Assembly: GCA_013396755.1 (NCBI GenBank)
Contig: VWZF01006082.1
Location: 872,197 to 936,196, forward strand
DNA from: Sclerurus mexicanus
Taxonomy: Eukaryota > Chordata > Aves > Passeriformes > Furnariidae
Reading direction: 5' to 3'
DNA length: 64,000 nt
Numbering within the stretch: position 1 is the first letter of the stretch; the number at the start of each line of letters is the position of its first letter. The notes under the pieces were generated by a model that had not been told where the DNA came from, did no database searches, and saw only the letters and a list, made by a program, of their open reading frames with translations. This document shows positions 51,770 to 64,000 of the stretch, piece by piece. The position numbers and the translations under genes were made by a program.

Positions 51770-53237
51770 GCAGAGGTGTTTAGTGCATTCTTCACGTAGA
51801 TCTTCAACACTGATGACAGACGAAGTAGGTCTCAGTACCGTGAGCTGAAGAATCATGACTGCTAGTGATAAACTCCTAGTTGACCCTAAGCTTGTGTGAG
51901 ATCTACTTGCCAGCTGGATCGCTATAAATTTGTGAGGCCTGATGGGATTCATCTGAGAATCCTCAACCAGCTGATGTAATCACAAACCCTCTTGATGATT
52001 TTTGAGTGGTCTTGGGAAGCTGGAAAGATCCTAGCTGTCTGGAAACTGTCAAACATCCCAGTTTTCAAGAAGAGAAAGAAAAAGAACCCTGGAAACTCCA
52101 GGCCTGACAGTCTCAGTTCAGTGCCTGGTAAAGTTGTGGGGAAGATTATTCTGGGAAGTATTGAAAAACACCTGGAGGACAACACAGGTATTGGTCACAG
52201 CCAGCACAGATTCCTGAGAGGAAAGTCCTGCTTATCAAACCTGATTTCCTTCTATGTCAAGGAAACCCACCTAGCTGGTCAAGGGAAGCCAGTAGATGTA
52301 AACTTTTTTGATTTCAACAAAGCTTTTAATACTCTCACAACAGCCTTCTGGACAAACTGTCCATCCCACAGCTGAATGGGTGAGCAACTGGCTCACAGAT
52401 CAGGCACAAATAATTAGAGTGAACAGGGTAACGTCAGGCTGGTGACCTGTCACTAGTGGGGCTCTGCAAGGTTTCATTTTAGGCTCAGTTCTATTCAACA
52501 CTTTAATTAACACCCTGGACACAGGACTCGAAGGAGTACTGAGTAAGTTTGCCAAAAATACTAAGTTGGGATTCTGCACCTGGTATGGGGCCCTCATTGT
52601 GTGTATAGACTAGGGAATGAGAGTCTGGAGAAGAGTGCTGTGGAAAGGGCCCTGGGGGTCCTGGTCGATGGCAAGTTGAATATGAGTCAGCAGTGCCCTG
52701 GAAGCCAGGAGGGCCAACCATGTTCTGGGGGCATCAGGCAAAGCATTGCCAGGGGGACAAGGGAGGGGATTGTCCTGCTCTGCTCTGCACTGGGGCAGCC
52801 TCACCTTGAATGTTGTGTGCAGTTTTGGGCACCACAATACAAAGAAGACATTAAGCTATTAGAGAGTATCAAAAGCAGGGCAATGAAGATGGAGAAGGGC
52901 CTGGAGGGGAAGCCGTGTGAGGAGTGGCTGAGGGCATTTGGTGTGTTCATCCTGGAGGAGACTGAGGAGAGACCTCATTGTGGTCTTCAGCATTCTCACG
53001 AGGGGAAGCAGAGGAGCAAGCACTGACCTCTTCACTCTCGTGACCAAAGACAGGACTCAAGGGAATGGCCTGAAGCTGTGTTGGGGGAGGTTTAGGTTGG
53101 ATACCAGGGAAAGGTTTTTCACTCAATTGGTGGTTGAGCACTGGAACAAGCTCCCCAGGGAAATGGCCATATCCCCACCAACAAACTTGTCTGAGTTCAA
53201 GAGGTGTTTGGTCAACACTCTTGGGCACATGGTGTGA
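51770..53237 (+). pseudogene. Broken CR1 ORF2 (reverse transcriptase) remnant
   Basis: In autonomous CR1 elements ORF2 encodes an endonuclease and reverse transcriptase that copy the element RNA at the target site. Only the RT and C-terminal parts remain here, spread over different frames. One frame (51,992-52,375) keeps a fingers segment with FKKRKKKNPGN and a motif-A-like FFDFNKAFNTL, where the family has a second Asp in place of the Asn. A second frame (52,601-53,026) and a third (52,938-53,237) cover the C-terminal region. The third ends with the family's typical HMV and stop. The catalytic FADD box reads FAKN, so both catalytic aspartates are lost. Frameshifts, the internal deletion and these substitutions make it non-functional. 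It is not a host gene, although its open frames could mislead automated annotation. Confidence 0.9.
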
Positions 53238-53328
53238 TTCTTGGAGTGTCCTGAGCAAGGGCAGAAGTTGGACTCAATGATCCTGTTAGGTCCCTTCCAA
53301 CTCAGCATATTCTATGATTCTGTGATTC
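51770..53328 (+). mobile_element. CR1 LINE, 5'-truncated, with internal deletion
   Basis: This is the longest and best-preserved transposable element in the window. It follows the avian CR1 order from the middle of ORF2 to the 3' end. A pre-RT linker part lies near 51,775-51,950, and 'ggcctgatgggattcatct' is near 51,938. Reverse-transcriptase fingers and palm lie at about 51,990-52,550, the C-terminal ORF2 part at about 52,585-53,237, and a short 3' untranslated region follows. It ends in ATTCTATG, ATTCTGTG, ATTC at 53,309-53,328. Compared with the family as I know it, a segment of roughly 170 bases seems to be missing at about 52,565-52,575, between the FADD-box region and the 'ttctgcacctgg' segment. 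The 5' half (endonuclease and ORF1) is absent. No target-site duplication is expected for CR1, and none was seen. Confidence 0.95.
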
Positions 53329-56225
53329 CACCTTCCCTCATTAAGTCTTTGGAGTGTTACCAGCGCTACACCCAAATTCCAGCACGTTTCTGACATTCAC
53401 TTGCTTCTAAAATTGTCATATATTTTTTTATACTAGGCTGTGAACTGATGAAAATTTGACTTACCAAAGTCATGCTTAGGGACAAGGATTTGTTTCCATG
53501 TGCTGTTGAGAGAGGGGTCAAGAAAGCAGATCCATTTACTGAACCTCTGATGTTTGGATATTTGAAGGTATAAAATACGAATAAAACCTCAAAAGCAATT
53601 TAGGACAGTGATTCTTCTGAAAGGAGACATTCTAGTCCTTTGGGGTTTTGGAGGGGTTTTTTTGGGTGGTTGGTTGGTTATTTGTTTGCTTTTTCCAGAG
53701 AAAATTAGATCTTTGTAGTCTGATAAAGTAATTTGTGTGTCTCAGGACTAGCCCAAAGGTACTGGGATAGTACATGTTTTTAGAAAATTAAATTGAAGAT
53801 TACCTACAGACAGAAATGATCACAAAATTATTTCCTTCTTGTAAATAATGTTAATAACAATAATAACATTGTTTCCATCTGAATCAACCCCGAAAGAAGA
53901 CAAAATTTAAAAAAAAATAAGATTTCTTGTGCCTTTTAAAAGTCCATTTTATCCAAATTGTCACATCAGGAAGAGTGAAACATGACTTTTCAGAAGCAGT
54001 CTAGACTTTAACATATTGCACAGCTGCTCTGTGAAACTAGCCTTCTTGTTAAATATGAAAATACCTAAATTGTCTAACTTCCTTCAACAGCTTCTGAAAA
54101 TGACAGAATTTGCAGTTTCCCGGCAGTAAGACAGCACCAGTGGGACTATTCCAGATTCCCACAATCAATTTCAGCATGCCCAGGTTCCCACTCTCAAGCC
54201 TATAATGGAAGGGAGGCTCAAAAACTCTTATTTGACCCCAGACAGGATTTTCAAGGCTTTTTACAGAGGGCTGGAAGCTGAATCCAAGTTAACGCCAGGA
54301 TTTTCAGGCTTCTCCCTTGGCGATTGGTATCTTGGAAACACTGATGAGGGACCTGTCACCATCTGCCTTCTCTAGCTACTGTCTTACACCAGAATGTCTC
54401 ACCAAGAACAGTGACAGGTGTCATACAAGCCAGAGGGATCAGTCTGTGTCTCCAAGACAGACTCACTGTGTGGGCATGCTAAGGGTGGTCACTTTCTTTT
54501 ATTTTTGAAGATGTATCTGGCAACAATTCTCACTCCAAAGCCAGTTTTCTGCGAAGGCAGATTACAATTGCCCTGGAACTCCCATGATGTTTTTGAATTT
54601 ATTGTTTGGCATTGTATTAGTGAGCCATTTTCAACAAAGAAATCACCATCACTCTCTGGCAGTGGTCTGAGTAATTAAGATTGCCAAGAGCTTGGCTCAA
54701 TTACTCTCAAAGTATCGAATGCCATCTGTGATGGGAATATACACTAGGGTATCCCCTCTTTCAACTGCTATCCCAAAGGACAAGGATCTGCCATACTCCC
54801 ATATATTCTGTATAATATCTGCCAACTGCATAATGCTGTGAATATCTTAGGGAGTCCCACAGGTTCCTGTAGTATGTAGGAAAATTATTATACCCAAATT
54901 GATCATTTGTATTCAGCATTGTCATGCTATCTCACTAAATCATCTTATTGCCCTAAAATCATGCAACAGGATTTACCTCTTTAATGATTTGCCTTAACTA
55001 GAAAAGCTCATTTAGTGGTAAGTATAACTTATCTCCCTAGCTGAATTTTGTTATCATTAAAAAGATCTTACCTGTATTGGCAGGGAAGCCTTGTCTCAAG
55101 ACAGTTTGTCATATGATGAGTATTTCCTAGCAGCTATTATTTGGGGTTTTCAGGCCCATATGTTCAGACAGTGAACCACTAAATTCATATTTTCCCATAA
55201 TATTGATAAGAGTTTTGCAAATGTTTGGTGTTTCATATTAATTGACTCAATGAAATTCATTTTTAGGTATTGGCTAGAATACATAGAAGTCTACATGTTT
55301 ATGCTTATAAGGTTGTTTTACAATATAATGTACAACATTTCCCATGCATCACTTAAAATCATCTTTGTGGTAAAAAAGGCTTCCTTAACACTGCAGGTTT
55401 GGTCTAAATTCACAGTAGGATAGCATGAGATGCTTCAGAGGGAATTTAGATGTAGACCACTAATAGGGAACCAAAGAATAAGACTTATCAGAAAAGTGTT
55501 CCAAGCCTTTTTTTCCAGGACAGTTCAGTAGTTCACTGAGTAGCTAAATGTAGCACAGCAAAAAGTAAAAAGAAATAAATAAAGTAATACTAAGGCTTCT
55601 TTGGAACTCATGTACCAGATAGCACTGCTATTTACTAAAAGTGGTGTTTAATATAAAGCAAAGTGTTAATTTCTCAGACACCAACAACTGTATCCCACTC
55701 CAACACAAAGAGGGCTGTTTGGTAACACTGTTGGTCAAGCAGTAACAGGAGACTATGCTCCTTCAGCAAATTCTACAAAGAAGTTCTGGTAAAAGGATTT
55801 TACAGTAACTGCTTGTTTTGTGTAGTTTTGTGTTCACGGAGAAGATGTAACCAGTGAGCCTGGCAGCTGCACATAAGCTGAGGAAGAAGCACTGGCATAC
55901 TGATGGAGCAGAAGCACAACGTGTAAGGCCAGCGTTGTGCATTCTGCTCTCATGCTGCCCCTTTCCGTCACTGGCACTCTTTTCCCTCTCTCTTTCACTA
56001 ATCCCCTGCTGGGATGCACCAAGCCACAGCAGCCCTCTGGAGCCGGACACTACATCAATGCTACCAACTCACGGGACAAGGGACATGCATGGGACATGGT
56101 GTCATTCCAATGAGCCCTACCACCAGTCAGGAGAATCTCTTCTAGCACGCTCTCCACTTTGTAAACCATCAGCCTAAAGAACTTCTGACAAACTACCTGG
56201 CACTTTTGTACCCTTGATTTGAAAC

Positions 56226-56231
56226 AATAAA
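56226..56231 (+). terminator. Candidate polyadenylation signal AATAAA
   Basis: AATAAA lies about 50 bases after the end of a 107-codon plus-strand open frame (55,854-56,177). A GT-rich stretch (TGTTTCTGTGTAGGGG) follows about 30-45 bases downstream, the usual arrangement of a vertebrate 3' end. The surrounding block (55,830-56,230) is richer in G+C than its flanks. It may be the last exon of a non-coding transcript or the remains of an LTR. AATAAA is frequent in A+T-rich DNA, so confidence is low. Confidence 0.3.
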
Positions 56232-59200
56232 GATGCCATAAACGTCAATATTTGATATGTTTCTGTGTAGGGGCCATTTCCAACAGCATTGCAAATGGAG
56301 AATCATCTCAGGATCATGGTTTTGGGATTGCTACCTAAATATTAAAATTCATAGGTGAGCATAGCTAATAAATAACACGGTTATGTTCCCATGATGTTTG
56401 TCAAACTACTGTTCTGTTCAGTCTGCTTGTGAGCCATATTCCTCTCTTTTTCTTCACTGCTCTGAGTATGAGCCACTTTTAGCAGAGGTTTTCTTAATCA
56501 GTATTTATAGCTCATATAAAACCACTATGGTTCCTTTACACATGATAAAAGTATTTTAAGATAGGCAATTACATGCCATTTAATGGATATCCTCAACAGG
56601 CATTGTGATTTGATACAGAAAGTAATTGTCCTGTACTTCTAGTCCAAGCTTGTCTGACTTTTGCAAATATCAGTTCTCGTTACTTCATGATTCCAAAATC
56701 TTCTATAAGACCTTGATGAAACTGTATTTAATAAAGACCCTTTCCAAACTCAATACATTTTTAAAAGCTTTAGAGTTAACTGACTTCAAGAAGTCAAGAA
56801 TGAATATAACAAACACAGCAGCTGCAGGCCATAATAAAGAATTAGGGAATTACAACAACTACTGATTCCCATAAGGTTATTTCAAGTCTTCACATATTCT
56901 TCACATATTTTTGATGTTGCTGTAAAAACAAAGCCCAGATAATAGTTTCTATATCTGTGTCTACTTTCCAAATTTTAAGCCTAGAGTTCTGCCAACAAGC
57001 TGAATTAACAGTTAAATAAAAATTAGGAAAAAATAACCATTTGAAAATGAATTGCATACTTTGTTGTTTCCGGATTCACCATAGTTTTGGGGATAAGTTT
57101 TCAGATTGACCTTCCCAGTTTATAAGCTCAGGAATTTTTGTGAGTGTCCAGATGTCTCAGAGCATCAGATTTATAAGATCTTAAAGGGACGCAATATTCT
57201 TAGAGCTGCTTTGTTCTATTGGAAAAATAAAAAATCCTCTAATGAGTGTCTTATGTGCAACGACCAACACTGCATAATATTTGCAAATTGGGACTGTTGG
57301 AAGGACATTTAATATTAATGCCATTTTGCTACCTGCTTATTAATTTAGTCATCACTTTCACATTCTTTGTTACTTGTTTTTTGTGTGCTTTGTAGCATAC
57401 TAAGTTACTTACTGTTAATAAATAACAAACGTAAGTTTGTGCTGCAGGGATGTGGGACCCGCATGGAAGCAATTCTGCTGCCCACCAGAGAGGCAGGAGA
57501 ACTTGCAGACAGTAATTCATATTACTTGCATTAAACATCTATGTCCAAGATAGGATGTACAGCCCTTTAGAAATGCTTGGTTTTTTTCCTGGTAAACTAC
57601 AGAGTGTATCTAAATGAGTAGCTCAGACTGTATTTATTGACCAAAAGTGTAAATGATACGGGTTTCCAGATAATCAGTGGTCCTGACCTCTTTTGTCCTT
57701 TTTTTAACCGTTTTTTTGTTGCTTTTTCCACACAAATTTGTTAGCAAACAGTCCACAAATTATGTTTCTCAGCTATAGACTTTTCCAGTCTTATTAGAGT
57801 GCAGACTTCTTCACAACTTTTTTTCTAAATCTGTTCCAGTACACTAATACCAATTAATTCATTCTATACTTCCTTTGGTATTCCCAGTGCAGCACAAGAA
57901 ACTTTGAATTATGTCTCTATGAAACCAACATTACTTTGATAAACTAAGCATTTTCTCATTAGCAAAAAGTACTCATGCATATGATAAAATCTCCAACAGA
58001 GTTAGCAGCTGTTTATTAATGGCTGTTGGCTTGTTGATACAGTCATTTATGTTTAAACATGAGCCAATACATTACTGCAATGGGTGTATCAGCTCCCATG
58101 CTTTCCATCTCATCCATGCATATCAGATCATATTCCTGTTTCTTTTACCATTTGTGTCATTGTAAACTGGGAGCTACTCCTATTAAACTCAAGCAACCAC
58201 ACCAGCATAATATCAGATAAAAATGAAAAAGGAGACAAAGCCCATATTTCTCATGCACAAACATTTGCCATACATTATGGGTGCTTTATGCTTTTCCTGT
58301 TCATTTTCTAGGTATATTTTCTGAGATCTGATATACTAAAGTGTTTAGAATTATACTGATGAATTATTCAACAACTCTCTTAACTATGATTTATCTGAAA
58401 GCAGAAAGAATTCATAACCAGCAGAGCTAAAATAAACACACTCTTATGACTTTAAGATTAAATTACTGACATAAACAGAATCTGAAATTCCTTCATACAG
58501 TGCTCTACATCAGCAGAGAAAGGAATATTTTCTTGCAGGGGCTGTAAGAGTGCAGAGACAGTTTTTCAGCAAAGATTAGGTCCCTTCTTCTGTCACGAGG
58601 ATATTAGAAGAACTATGTATCTAAAAATTTCCACCAGTTGTATTCCTGACAACAAATGATGGCATAAATGGGAATTTACAGGTTTCATATAAAGCAGGTA
58701 GTAAAAAGGGCAGTTTACCGAGGTTCTCTTGATGCCAGTTTCCAGCAATGAGTAAAATCTGTAGTATGCAGGAATTATATATTTTTTTAATTTAACTTTA
58801 CCTGGCGTGCTTTTAATAGGCCTCCAAGGAACAAGTTACAACCAGTGAATCCAGTCATCCCCTGGGTCCTGTAACCTGGGGTACACGGTTTGGCTTTAAT
58901 TCTATGCTTCATAATGAGGCATCCACGATGAATACACACACAAGATTGAAACACAGGATTCCATTGTGCTCTCACTTATTTGCAAACCTGAAAAGTTTAT
59001 TTTAAAGCTCAGCATTGTATAGAGGGTCTTTTCTTTCCCTCCTGTCGCATGAAATACCAGAGAGGGATGGTTATTCTGGAAGGCCTTTTTTGTTACTTGT
59101 GAACAGCATAGAAATTAAGTCCCAGGCTAAAGAATTTAGGACTTGCAAGAGGAAAAAAAATGATAAAATACCGAAACCCAGACAAAATTCTTGTACTGCA

Positions 59201-62200
59201 ATAGGAGTCTCTAATAAATTAAATTAATACTGACTTACTTCATACTTTTTATAGCATAGGGAAGTTTAGGGCTGATAGATTTATCATGCAGTGCACTAAC
59301 CCAGTGCACTTCTTCACATGTTTTTACACATTTTCCTGTATGTTTCAAGGAAAAAGTTCTCACAGTTACACATATATCTGTCAGATCTAGGCCTGGCTTT
59401 CAGGCATGTGAGCTGTTTAAATCTAAGGCCTGAATTATGTCAAACATCTAGTGACTGGTGAAAAGCTATTATCATTAAATATAAACTTGTTTTCTTTTTT
59501 CAAAAAAGGGGTTTTTTTCTAGTTATCTTTCCAATGTTTTCATAATTTTTGTCAAAGCTTGGTTTATCAAAACACAGGTGCTGGTAGAAAAGACAAATAC
59601 ATATTTTTAATGTAATTATTTGAAAATATCAGAACTTTTAAAGTAACTCTCTAGGACATCTCACAAAATAATTTTTAAAGTACATTTATAGTCTAAAAAG
59701 TTTATATGTGAACTACTTCTTCTCTGCTGTATTCCTCAGCTGCTTGCTGAAATAACCTTATCCACATGTCTGTTTTCATCTTGTCTCAACTCTTCTCAGT
59801 CTCCCTCACCCTACAAATTTGAACAGCCTATAACAATGGTACTTTGATCTGGGATATTATTTTAGATACAACTGAGACATTCATCATAATAGCAGTAAGC
59901 ACTGTAAACCTTTTAAAATCTTGCGCAAAATCCTGCTCTTTCAATTTCAAAGGCATCAAGATATTACTCCATTACCTCTTTCATAACCTCCGTCTCCAGC
60001 GCTTAGCCTTGGGACACGTGAGAAATACTTAGTCACTTGAAGTGTTAGATTGGCACATTTCCTAGAACAGAAAATAAGATGCTTCAATTTCTGAAATAAA
60101 CAAAAAAGAGCAAGTAGCAAGCTACGTGTTTTAGACTTTGCAAAATACGGGATTTTTTGTGACCTTTTCCTCTTCTGGAGTGCATCCTGAGACACACATT
60201 CTCCTGCCTGATGGAGCACAGATTATTATACAACAGAGGGTTTAAGAAGCAATGGAAAAGCAATTTGTTATGATATTAGCTCATACAATAGCACGCTTTC
60301 CATGGAAATATTTTCCTTTAAAGTTATTACTGCAAAATATTAGATGCACGTTTAACTTTATATTAATCAGTAGTCACATTGTCTTCAAGCACAGTCTTTG
60401 TAAAATTACAGCCTACATCTCTTTTCTATGGCTGTCATAGCCAGATGTTTCTCCTTAGTAGTATAAGAAGACTCTAGGAAAGAAAAATGAGATTTCTCTC
60501 TAAATGGATGTGTTAAAATGTAATGCCTGAGTTGACTGGGCTTTCTGTGCTTTAGCATAAAGAAATGGAAGGCATGGAGAAAGTTACTTACAAAAGGTAG
60601 TTTCAAAACAAATATATTTCCAAGATTATAGAGTTGGTTAGTACAAATGTGTGGCAACATTTTTTTCCAGAAAGTTGGGAGTTTATTTCTGGTTTAAGGC
60701 TTTTAACTATGTTTCATCAACTATCAAATGTCTGATTATGCTCAATAATATTCCACACTCCAAAAATTTCACTCTGGTATTGGAAGAATAAAACATGGGA
60801 GAAAGCAAATCCTCAATATGCAAGCAAATATAACAAAATCAGATCCTTATTATGCACATCAGTATTTTCAAGTACCTTTTTATACAGACATACACCATGT
60901 TAATCCTTATAATCTATTAGAAAAAATAATTTCAAAGAGGGCAAAGAAACCTTCTGACATTGAGTGCTGTATGTGTTTTCTACATATTTTACTGATTTTC
61001 AAATGTTAGTGTTCTCAATAAAAAAAAAAAATCATGTTTGGTTCTTCTATTTTTGCAACACCATAATAAGAAAGAAACAAAATAAAACCAAAAATAACCA
61101 TAAAAACATTGACCTGACCATGGAGTACTTTTGCCTTGCCTAATCAAAATTTCTGAAAGTCATAGAAATCTTAACCATGCTATACTTAATCTTTAGATTT
61201 GGACCTATTTCAGAGCTTTTCCAAAGGACTTTATTGTTCTAATTAAAGTATCAAAATTAAATAAAGAGGGAGGAAAGGAGAGAAAAAAATTAAATGAAGA
61301 GTTTTCCAAAGAGATGTCTGAGGACATTTGTTTAAATTTATTATCCCATAGCAACGAAAAAGCTTGAGTGAAGACAACAAACCAGTACCTCTAACAGAAC
61401 CAGTTCCTCCAACAGAAAGAAACTGTGCAATACAAGCTAATCATAAGATATTTTGTCATCTGCATTTTCTAGAAACAGATTTGTGTCATGTTTTTCTAAG
61501 TTCCTTGAATTTATGTATTTCAGAGTACATTAGCAAGCCTTGAAGCTTGCAGCTTGTACTTTATATTTCCCTCCTAAGTAGCAGCTACACACAGTAACAT
61601 CATTTTAAGGTGCCTTCTTTTCCCAAAGCCCATCTGGGTTGACATTTATCACTTGAAAATATATCCAAAATTTGGAACGCCAAAGTCCTGTATTTCATGA
61701 AGAAAAACTTGAAAGTTTTATTTTAGAAGCCTCTGAAAAAGGATTCAATTTGAATATGAAGCTTTCACTGACTTTATATTGTCTTTACTAATTTGGCTGC
61801 TCTGGAGTCACTGGTCAACAGCTGTGATAAGGATTCACAGTGGCTAAACCATTATTTAAGGGAAATGTGAATCTTGCTGTATGTCATATATTAGAGTGAA
61901 AAGCATGAAACGTCCATTTATAAAAAGCTATTTTTACTGTAACAGAAATAAATCAAAACTCAAGTGTATATGTAACAGCTGTGGGACATTTAATGCACTA
62001 TTCTATCCTGTTTAAACTTGCTTTGAATAACATGCAGGAGTAGGTTATTAGTGTTACTAGTGTAAGAGGGGTTTTGACTGAAAAATATTTCCTTTCAGAC
62101 TGATGTCAGGCAAAACACTAGAACTACCATCTTCCTGTGTCAAACAAAGTACACCATGCCACTTAGAAGATTTAATTTTCTTTCTTCTTATTCCCGATGG

Positions 62201-62371
62201 TTATTCCTAATAATATTTAATGAAACAGAACTACACTTTTTTGCATGACTAAAACTGCAGAAGTTTGATGGTTTTAATTAACATGAGCTAAATTAAAGCA
62301 CTCCTCGAAAGACTGTGGCAGAATGGTATTTTTGGTCTGTTCAGTTCAAGTCACTGCTGATTTAGAAGAGA

Positions 62372-62389
62372 GCTTGCTTGCTTGCTTGC
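62372..62389. repeat. Short (GCTT)4.5 microsatellite
   Basis: Four and a half uninterrupted GCTT units. Confidence 0.85.
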
Positions 62390-64000
62390 ATTTTTTACCT
62401 AGCATTTGTGAAGGCAAATATGAATAATAGAGGAGTGTCATTACTGCAGGTTTGGAAGAGAGCTGAAAGAAGCCAAAAACACTATGAAAGGATGCAATGC
62501 AGAACAGATTTCTGAAGGAATTATTTTTCTAACCATGGCCGGAGATTAACATTGAAAGCAAATGTTAAAAGCTTTGAACAATTGTGTGTCTTTACCTGGA
62601 TTATATTATACCATTGTAATAGAAAAATTAGTCAAACAAATTAATCCTGTGTACCTAACCATCACTTAAAACAGAGTAAAAAGAAACAAGGTTTAAATAT
62701 TTACATTTAAGATATCCTTGGCAGTATTTTTAACGTAGTTCTGCTAGAACTTTGTTAAGACTGGTTTGGAGAAATGAAACCTGCCCATCATGTTGCACAT
62801 CTTCATCACTGAAAAGTATATTATTTAGTTTATTTTGGCCTGCTCATGTACCCTGGGCTTCAGGAAGCAGAATTTTGAAAGAAGAAAGTCCAAACAAGCT
62901 GCATCAGCCGTAACCAGCACCTATTAGGATGCTACAGAGTGGCTTCAAGAAAGAACATAACCCAGATAAACTGCTTTTGTGCCTATCAGGTAGTTGCTGT
63001 GGACTCCCAAGCTCTCAGAGAATTCATCTCCTGTCAGGCAATGAAAGTCCAAAGTAGGACATAGGCTGTTCCTGGACTTAAAGACTCTCTGGCAAAAAAG
63101 GATACCAGGTGTCTCAGAGGCTGAGCAAAAAATGAACCATTTTGCACAATGAGCCACCCATATATAACCAAGCAAGAGAGAGGACCATAAAAGTCAGCCT
63201 TATTAAGGACATAAAGTTTATCTTTACAGTCTATGCAATGTCATGCACAGTGGCCAAGATCTTTTTGAATAACGGAAGCCAAATATGAAAGACAGGAGAG
63301 CTGCACAAATACGCTGTCATAACAGTCTCTTCTGTCTCCTCTGCCTCTAAGAAAATAGTCCCAAGCAAGGACTGACTCATCTATTCCCAAAAGAGGCATG
63401 CTGGCTATTTATCTGCTGGCTTTCCCTGCCTGCCCACATGATTTTCCATGTAGTCCCACAGCAAGGTTATCTATAAGGAAGGATCTATAGATGGGATACG
63501 CTCTTGGCAGAGGCAGGACCCCAGAGCGTAGGTCCTTCGTTTTCCAGATGTATAGTCTAGCCACTACCTGAAATAGACATACCCTACCCTGCCAGCCCAA
63601 TGTTCAAAAGTTGGCTACAACTGCATTTTTTGTGAGGTGCTCCACCTACGTGGCAGTAGCAAAAGATTCTTCTAAAACACCCATGGGCCATCAGATGCCA
63701 CACAGCTTAATTTCTGTATTTTGAGCAGGATTATGTATGAAAGACACAATTGAGTTGCTCAGGGGAAGACAGCAAAAGAAAAGGTGTGTCACACTTAGGT
63801 TTAAGCTAGGTTAGGCAGAAACTAGATGGGGATTCTTCAGAGAATATGTTTCCATTGCCCACCAAGATACAGCTCAAACTCTGCTTGGCAAGTGAGAACA
63901 AGAGGCACCTGAATTATTGGTTTAACTGGAACACGTGAAATGTAAAGTAATGTGACAGGAACAAGGACTTTCCATGTGGGTCAGTATATGTTGGCTGATA

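Larger units (their letters stand above)
53329..64000. other. Long A+T-rich non-coding stretch, no gene recognised
   Basis: No supported protein-coding gene or RNA gene. Open frames reach about 107 codons (55.85-56.18 kb, +) without recognisable domains. Just after the CR1, a G/T-rich patch lies near 53,640-53,690. A possible polyadenylation site is listed at 56,226. A GCTT microsatellite lies at 62,372-62,389. Segments such as 57,980-58,085 and 61,620-62,060 are free of simple sequence and rich in TAATTA/ATTAA-type motifs, the look of conserved non-coding DNA. That impression needs alignment to confirm. No transposable element was recognised with confidence. Confidence 0.5.

Noticed and set aside
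52601..53237. 141- and 99-codon frames as host genes
   Set aside because: Both are pieces of the CR1 ORF2 C-terminal region in different frames.
1..64000. tRNA, rRNA, CRISPR arrays, prokaryotic operons or phage-like modules
   Set aside because: No B-box-like GGTTCRA pattern in tRNA context, no rRNA core sequence, no regularly spaced direct repeats and no coding density. The window is vertebrate genomic DNA.

Overview
This window looks like nuclear DNA from a bird. The evidence is its repeats: several CR1 LINE fragments, two of them ending in the diagnostic ATTCTATG-type 3' octamers, and two LTRs of types recognised from avian ERVL-class endogenous retroviruses. The DNA is A+T-rich by eye. 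Open frames are short and scattered, with none of the dense coding expected of bacteria. No CRISPR array, rRNA, tRNA or bacterial-style operon was seen. I found no complete protein-coding gene. The window reads as intergenic or large-intron sequence.

Layout. From 1 to 5.8 kb there is nothing assignable except a weak LTR-like block near 5.4-5.7 kb. An old antisense CR1 lies at 5.8-6.7 kb. The one clear regulatory landmark is a CpG island at 12.74-13.17 kb. A TATA box on its right edge points to minus-strand transcription, although a plausible splice donor on the plus strand leaves the direction open. An ERVL-type LTR fragment sits at 17.18-17.68 kb and an old CR1 3' end at 20.5-20.74 kb. A nearly intact solo LTR follows at 23.61-24.71 kb. 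A second antisense CR1 fragment lies at 32.49-32.96 kb, a possible minus-strand exon at 35.75-35.95 kb, a short CR1 3' end at 37.43-37.61 kb, and the largest, least diverged CR1 at 51.77-53.33 kb. A polyadenylation-signal cluster near 56.2 kb could end a plus-strand transcript.

How the parts relate. If the CpG island is a promoter firing leftward, then 1-12.6 kb would be intron or gene body and everything to the right would be upstream. The candidate exon at 35.8 kb would then belong to a different minus-strand transcript or to an unannotated upstream exon. None of this can be settled without RNA or comparative data. Repeat calls rest on recognising family consensus features from memory, so their ends are approximate unless stated. 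I did not find a convincing undescribed biological system. The points most worth checking are the CpG island, the candidate exon, and the two antisense CR1 pieces that look like neighbouring parts of one element 26 kb apart.
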